A stretch of 18,677 nucleotides of DNA from an uncultured Pelagibacteraceae bacterium (lineage in GTDB: Bacteria > Pseudomonadota > Alphaproteobacteria > Pelagibacterales > Pelagibacteraceae), in the NCBI GenBank assembly GCA_902633885.1, contig CACPIK010000010.1, forward strand, positions 1 to 18,677, in the 5' to 3' direction. Position 1 is the stretch's first letter. Each line of letters opens with the position of its first letter. A program made the translations under genes and the position numbers. Below are positions 15,965 to 18,677 of the stretch, piece by piece. The notes beneath the pieces were generated by a model. That model was given only the letters and a program-made list of their open reading frames with translations. It did no database searches and had not been told where the DNA came from.

Positions 15965-16939
15965 CTATTTTAAATATTTGAACCAGTCTTTAGTTGCAAT
16001 TTTAATCTTTTTTTCTGTCCAAACAGGTGCTTTTTTCCAATAATTAATATTTTTTAGGATTAAATCAATGCCCAATTTTATATTTATTTTAGGTTTCCAT
16101 TTTAAGAATTTTTTTATTTTCCTTATATCTGCAAAAGTACAATCTGGCTCACCAGGTCTTTTCTTAATATAAATCTTTTTTTTACTCAGCATTGATACTA
16201 TTTTATTTACTGATACAGTTTTACCACTTCCAACATTAAAAATTTCACCTGAAATCTTTGAATTACTAGCTTTTATGAAAGCTTCAACCACATCAGAAAC
16301 ATAGGTAAAGTCTCTAGTTTGTTTTCCATTACCAACAATTGTTAGTGGTGCATTAGCTAATTTTTGAGCTAAAAAAACTCCAAACATTGCACCGTATGTG
16401 CCTGATGTTCTAGATCGAGTGCCATAAACATTAAACAATCTCAAAGAAATAGAATTCAATTTATATAATTTTGACCAATGCATAACTAGTTGTTCGCCTA
16501 GTAATTTTGTTAAAGCATAAGGATATTGTGGAGATAATTTTTGACTTTCTGGCGTAGGATATTTTGTTGGGATGCCATAACAGGACGAAGACGCTGCATA
16601 TAAAAATTTCTTAATCTTATATTTTTGAGAACATTTTAAAACATTAATTGTTCCTGTTACATTCGAATTGTAATATTCGATAGGATTTTGTATACTTGGA
16701 ACTATATCTGCTAAAGCAGCTAAGTGAAAAACTATATCAATTCCTTTAAAAAATTTTTCTATATTGTGAATTTTTGATATATCTGCTTTAACAAAATTAA
16801 TTTTATCTAAAAAAAACTTTATATTTTCTTTTCTCCCAGTTGAAAGATTATCTATTACTATAATATCATTTTTCTTATAAAGCTTCTCAACAAGATGGCT
16901 ACCTATAAAACCAGCTCCTCCAGTAACTAATATTTTCAT
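15965..16939 (-). CDS. NAD-dependent epimerase/dehydratase (UDP-glucose 4-epimerase-like SDR)
   Basis: A 324-residue extended SDR protein. It has GGAGFIG (7-13), D30 in VIDNLSTG (28-35), a GalE/WbpP-like FHLAALADI (71-79), AASSSCYG (115-122) and catalytic Y141-x3-K145 in YALTK. The Arg-rich LRLFNVYGTRS and the C-terminal APVWTEKKIKIATKDWF stretch are typical of epimerases found in polysaccharide loci. It would interconvert NDP-hexoses or related sugars via a 4-keto intermediate in the cytosol. It is the first gene of the nine-gene minus-strand cluster, and its stop abuts the HldE-like start, suggesting that the HldE product is its substrate. A weak AAAGAAAA precedes the ATG in place of a clear Shine-Dalgarno. 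Confidence 0.88.
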   Translation of the reverse strand: MKILVTGGAGFIGSHLVEKLYKKNDIIVIDNLSTGRKENIKFFLDKINFVKADISKIHNIEKFFKGIDIVFHLAALADIVPSIQNPIEYYNSNVTGTINVLKCSQKYKIKKFLYAASSSCYGIPTKYPTPESQKLSPQYPYALTKLLGEQLVMHWSKLYKLNSISLRLFNVYGTRSRTSGTYGAMFGVFLAQKLANAPLTIVGNGKQTRDFTYVSDVVEAFIKASNSKISGEIFNVGSGKTVSVNKIVSMLSKKKIYIKKRPGEPDCTFADIRKIKKFLKWKPKINIKLGIDLILKNINYWKKAPVWTEKKIKIATKDWFKYLK

Positions 16940-17008
16940 AATTTTCTTTTATATATTAATTTTTTTTATATATTTATCGCATAATTAATAGATTATTACT
17001 CATCAAAT
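16940..17008. promoter_or_regulatory. Divergent intergenic region, start of the nine-gene operon
   Basis: This 69-base, almost entirely A/T gap lies between the divergent epimerase (minus) and surface carbohydrate gene (plus). It is the only non-coding DNA upstream of the minus-strand cluster 16939-8207 and must hold or overlap its promoter. Several TATA-like hexamers occur, but none pairs convincingly with a -35 box, so individual elements are not called. Confidence 0.35.
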
Positions 17009-18400
17009 ATGAATGTATACATTGAATTAGAAACACTAAAAAGGGAATTGTCTGGCAAATTATTAATTTCATTAGAGTTAGTAAAAAAAAATCACAATGT
17101 TTTCTTGGGAGATAGAGAGACTATAACTTATTTGGCTAAAAATAACAAAATTCCTCCTGGTGTAATTTTTTTAAAGGATATGAATAGCCAGAAATATAGA
17201 GTCAATGATTATAAAAAATTTATTAAAAATGGTTTTAAAATTGTTTCGCAAGACGAAGAAATAGGTTGTTTTACAAATAAGACATATGAAAAGTTTTTCT
17301 ATGGAAGATTTCAAAATGAAACAACTTTTAAATTAGTTGATAAATATTTTTGTTGGGGCGATTTTGATTATAAATTTTTAAAAAAATTTAAAAAAAAAAC
17401 TAAATTTATAAAAACTGGATCACCTAGAATTGATATTGCTGCTAATGAAAAATTAATTAACAAAGATAATATAAAAAAAAAATATAAATTAAAAAAAAAT
17501 ATAATACTAATTAGTTTAAATCATAATCTTTTTTGGAAAAGAGATTTTTTTGAAAGATTGCTAATTTCTACACACGAAATAAATGAAAAAAATTTTATAA
17601 AAACAATTGATGAATCTTATCATATTGAAAGTAAAGTACTTATAAAATTTTTTTATTTATTTGAACTAATATATGAGTTAAATAAATTAAACGACTATTC
17701 AATTGTAATAAGACCTCACCCAGGAATGGAAACCGAAAAAGTTAAAAAATTTTTTGATAACTATAAAATATTAAAAAATGTAAAAGTAATAGCAGATGGC
17801 GATTTAGTTGATCAAATTAGCACTTCGGACTTTATAATTCATACTGGTTGTACTTCTGGAGTAGAAGGTACGCTCAACAAAAAAAATGTCATTACTTATT
17901 TGCCAAAAGATAATTTAATTAGGGATTATAAAGAAGTTAAATTTTTGACAGAAATAGGAAAAATTTTTTACAAAAAAGATGCAATTATTAAATATATAAA
18001 AAGAAATGCTCAAAGAAAATTTATACAAAAAAATATTCTAAATAAAAATTTAAATAAAATAAAAAAAAGAGTATTAATAGATAAACAATCATATAAAAGA
18101 ATTTCTGAGGAAATAGAAAATTTATCTTTCAAAAAAACAAACAAATCTTATATGAATATTGGCAACAACAAATTAAATTTTTTTAAAAAAAATCTAAAAT
18201 TAATTATTAAAAAAAAAATAAAAAAAATTCTTAGAATGCCAACTCACAAAACTGCTTTTGAATTAAAGTTTCCTCCTTTTGATAAAAAAAATGTTATCGA
18301 CCGAGTAGAAATATTAAATAAAGGATTTAATATAAATACGCAGTATTCATTAAATTTTATAAATAATAGATTTATAAAAATTTCAAAATCTGCTGACTAA
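17009..18400 (+). CDS. Surface carbohydrate biosynthesis protein (TIGR04396-like, GT-B-like fold)
   Basis: A 463-residue protein. The N-terminus has RELSGKLLISLELVKKNHNV (12-31), GDRETI (34-39), PPGVIFLKD (49-57) and VSQDEEIGC (79-87), a signature I associate with the 'surface carbohydrate biosynthesis protein' family. The second half has RPHPGME (235-241) and HTGCTSGVEG (278-287), resembling CDP-glycerol glycerophosphotransferase and GT-B nucleotide-sugar binding elements. It probably transfers a sugar or polyol phosphate to the glycan, but the donor is unknown. The C-terminal 80 residues are lysine-rich without recognised motifs. It opens a plus-strand unit, with the aldo/keto reductase starting 7 bases after its stop. 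No Shine-Dalgarno is visible. Confidence 0.75.
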   Translation: MNVYIELETLKRELSGKLLISLELVKKNHNVFLGDRETITYLAKNNKIPPGVIFLKDMNSQKYRVNDYKKFIKNGFKIVSQDEEIGCFTNKTYEKFFYGRFQNETTFKLVDKYFCWGDFDYKFLKKFKKKTKFIKTGSPRIDIAANEKLINKDNIKKKYKLKKNIILISLNHNLFWKRDFFERLLISTHEINEKNFIKTIDESYHIESKVLIKFFYLFELIYELNKLNDYSIVIRPHPGMETEKVKKFFDNYKILKNVKVIADGDLVDQISTSDFIIHTGCTSGVEGTLNKKNVITYLPKDNLIRDYKEVKFLTEIGKIFYKKDAIIKYIKRNAQRKFIQKNILNKNLNKIKKRVLIDKQSYKRISEEIENLSFKKTNKSYMNIGNNKLNFFKKNLKLIIKKKIKKILRMPTHKTAFELKFPPFDKKNVIDRVEILNKGFNINTQYSLNFINNRFIKISKSAD

Positions 18401-18407
18401 AATTACA

Positions 18408-18677
18408 ATGTCTGTAAATAAACTTTGCTCAAAGCTTATAATTGGCACCGCAAATTTTAATCAAAAATATGGTATTGCTAATAATTTTAAATCAATAAGT
18501 AAAAAAGAAATTAAAAAAATTATTAAATTGGCATATTTAAACAAAATTTATACCTTTGATACATCGCCTGATTACGGAAATGCAGAAAAAAATTTAGGAA
18601 AATATTCAAGTAAAAATTTCAATTTTATAAGTAAGTTAAATAAAATTAGTACTAAAAATTTAAATCAGTCAATTGAA
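18408..18677 (+). CDS. Aldo/keto reductase family protein, N-terminal part
   Basis: An open frame of 90 codons runs from the ATG at 18408-18410 off the right edge. Its start, KLIIGTANFNQKYGIAN, then YTFDTSPDYGNAEKNLGKY with the aspartate and tyrosine of the catalytic tetrad (D55 and Y60 by my count), matches the N-terminus of the aldo/keto reductases common in polysaccharide and amino-sugar loci. FISKLNK corresponds to the next beta strand, which carries the active-site lysine region. It would reduce or oxidise a sugar or related carbonyl with NADPH. The 7-base spacing from the surface carbohydrate gene suggests co-transcription. The C-terminus is outside the window. Confidence 0.8.
   Translation, partial: MSVNKLCSKLIIGTANFNQKYGIANNFKSISKKEIKKIIKLAYLNKIYTFDTSPDYGNAEKNLGKYSSKNFNFISKLNKISTKNLNQSIE

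Noticed and set aside
1..18677. CRISPR arrays, tRNA/rRNA genes, insertion sequences or attachment sites
   Set aside because: No spaced direct repeats, cloverleaf or T-loop-like segments, transposase motifs or terminal inverted repeats were noticed; repeated A/T runs reflect base composition.

Overview
The window is very AT-rich, densely packed bacterial DNA with short lysine/asparagine/isoleucine-rich proteins, intergenic gaps of a few bases and long in-frame poly-A/T runs. Gene content and style fit a surface-polysaccharide (hypervariable) region of a Pelagibacterales/SAR11-like marine alphaproteobacterium. The taxonomic call is an inference from composition and gene families; no phylogenetic marker is present. 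Every protein-coding block can be tied to making, modifying or exporting a cell-surface glycan. No tRNA, rRNA, CRISPR array or insertion sequence was seen, and no stretch over 300 bases lacks a gene.

Layout. (1) 1-1653, plus strand: the C-terminal end of an ATP sulfurylase (sat), then a divergent pyruvate-kinase-like protein 5 bases downstream. (2) 1665-3952, minus strand: a SIS-domain (GmhA-like) sugar-phosphate isomerase and an ABC exporter resembling lipid-linked-oligosaccharide flippases. (3) 4062-5450, plus strand: a PAPS-type sulfotransferase with an unusual hydrophobic C-terminal extension. (4) 5467-8147, minus strand: a TIGR04372-type glycosyltransferase and a radical SAM/SPASM enzyme. 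(5) 8207-16939, minus strand: a nine-gene cluster with gaps of 0-9 bases or short overlaps. In transcription order it holds an NAD-dependent epimerase, an HldE-like nucleotidyltransferase-kinase broken by one frameshift, a second epimerase, two tandem DegT aminotransferases, the two halves of a transketolase, an RmlD-like reductase and a Nudix hydrolase. (6) 17009 to the end, plus strand: a 'surface carbohydrate biosynthesis' protein and the start of an aldo/keto reductase.

How the genes may work together (inference). Region 5 looks like a dedicated sugar-nucleotide pathway. A ketose phosphate is made or extended by the split transketolase, isomerised by the SIS enzyme, phosphorylated and nucleotidylated by the HldE-like protein, then tailored by epimerases, the reductase and two aminotransferases. 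The product would be an unusual amino or higher-carbon sugar. Sulfate activated by Sat (with an APS kinase presumably outside the window) would feed the sulfotransferase, decorating a glycan exported by the ABC transporter.

The points most worth a second look are the single-base frameshift at a 9-A tract in the HldE-like gene, its reversed domain order relative to classical HldE, the pyruvate kinase paralogue beside sat, the split transketolase with paired aminotransferases, and the radical SAM enzyme next to a glycosyltransferase.
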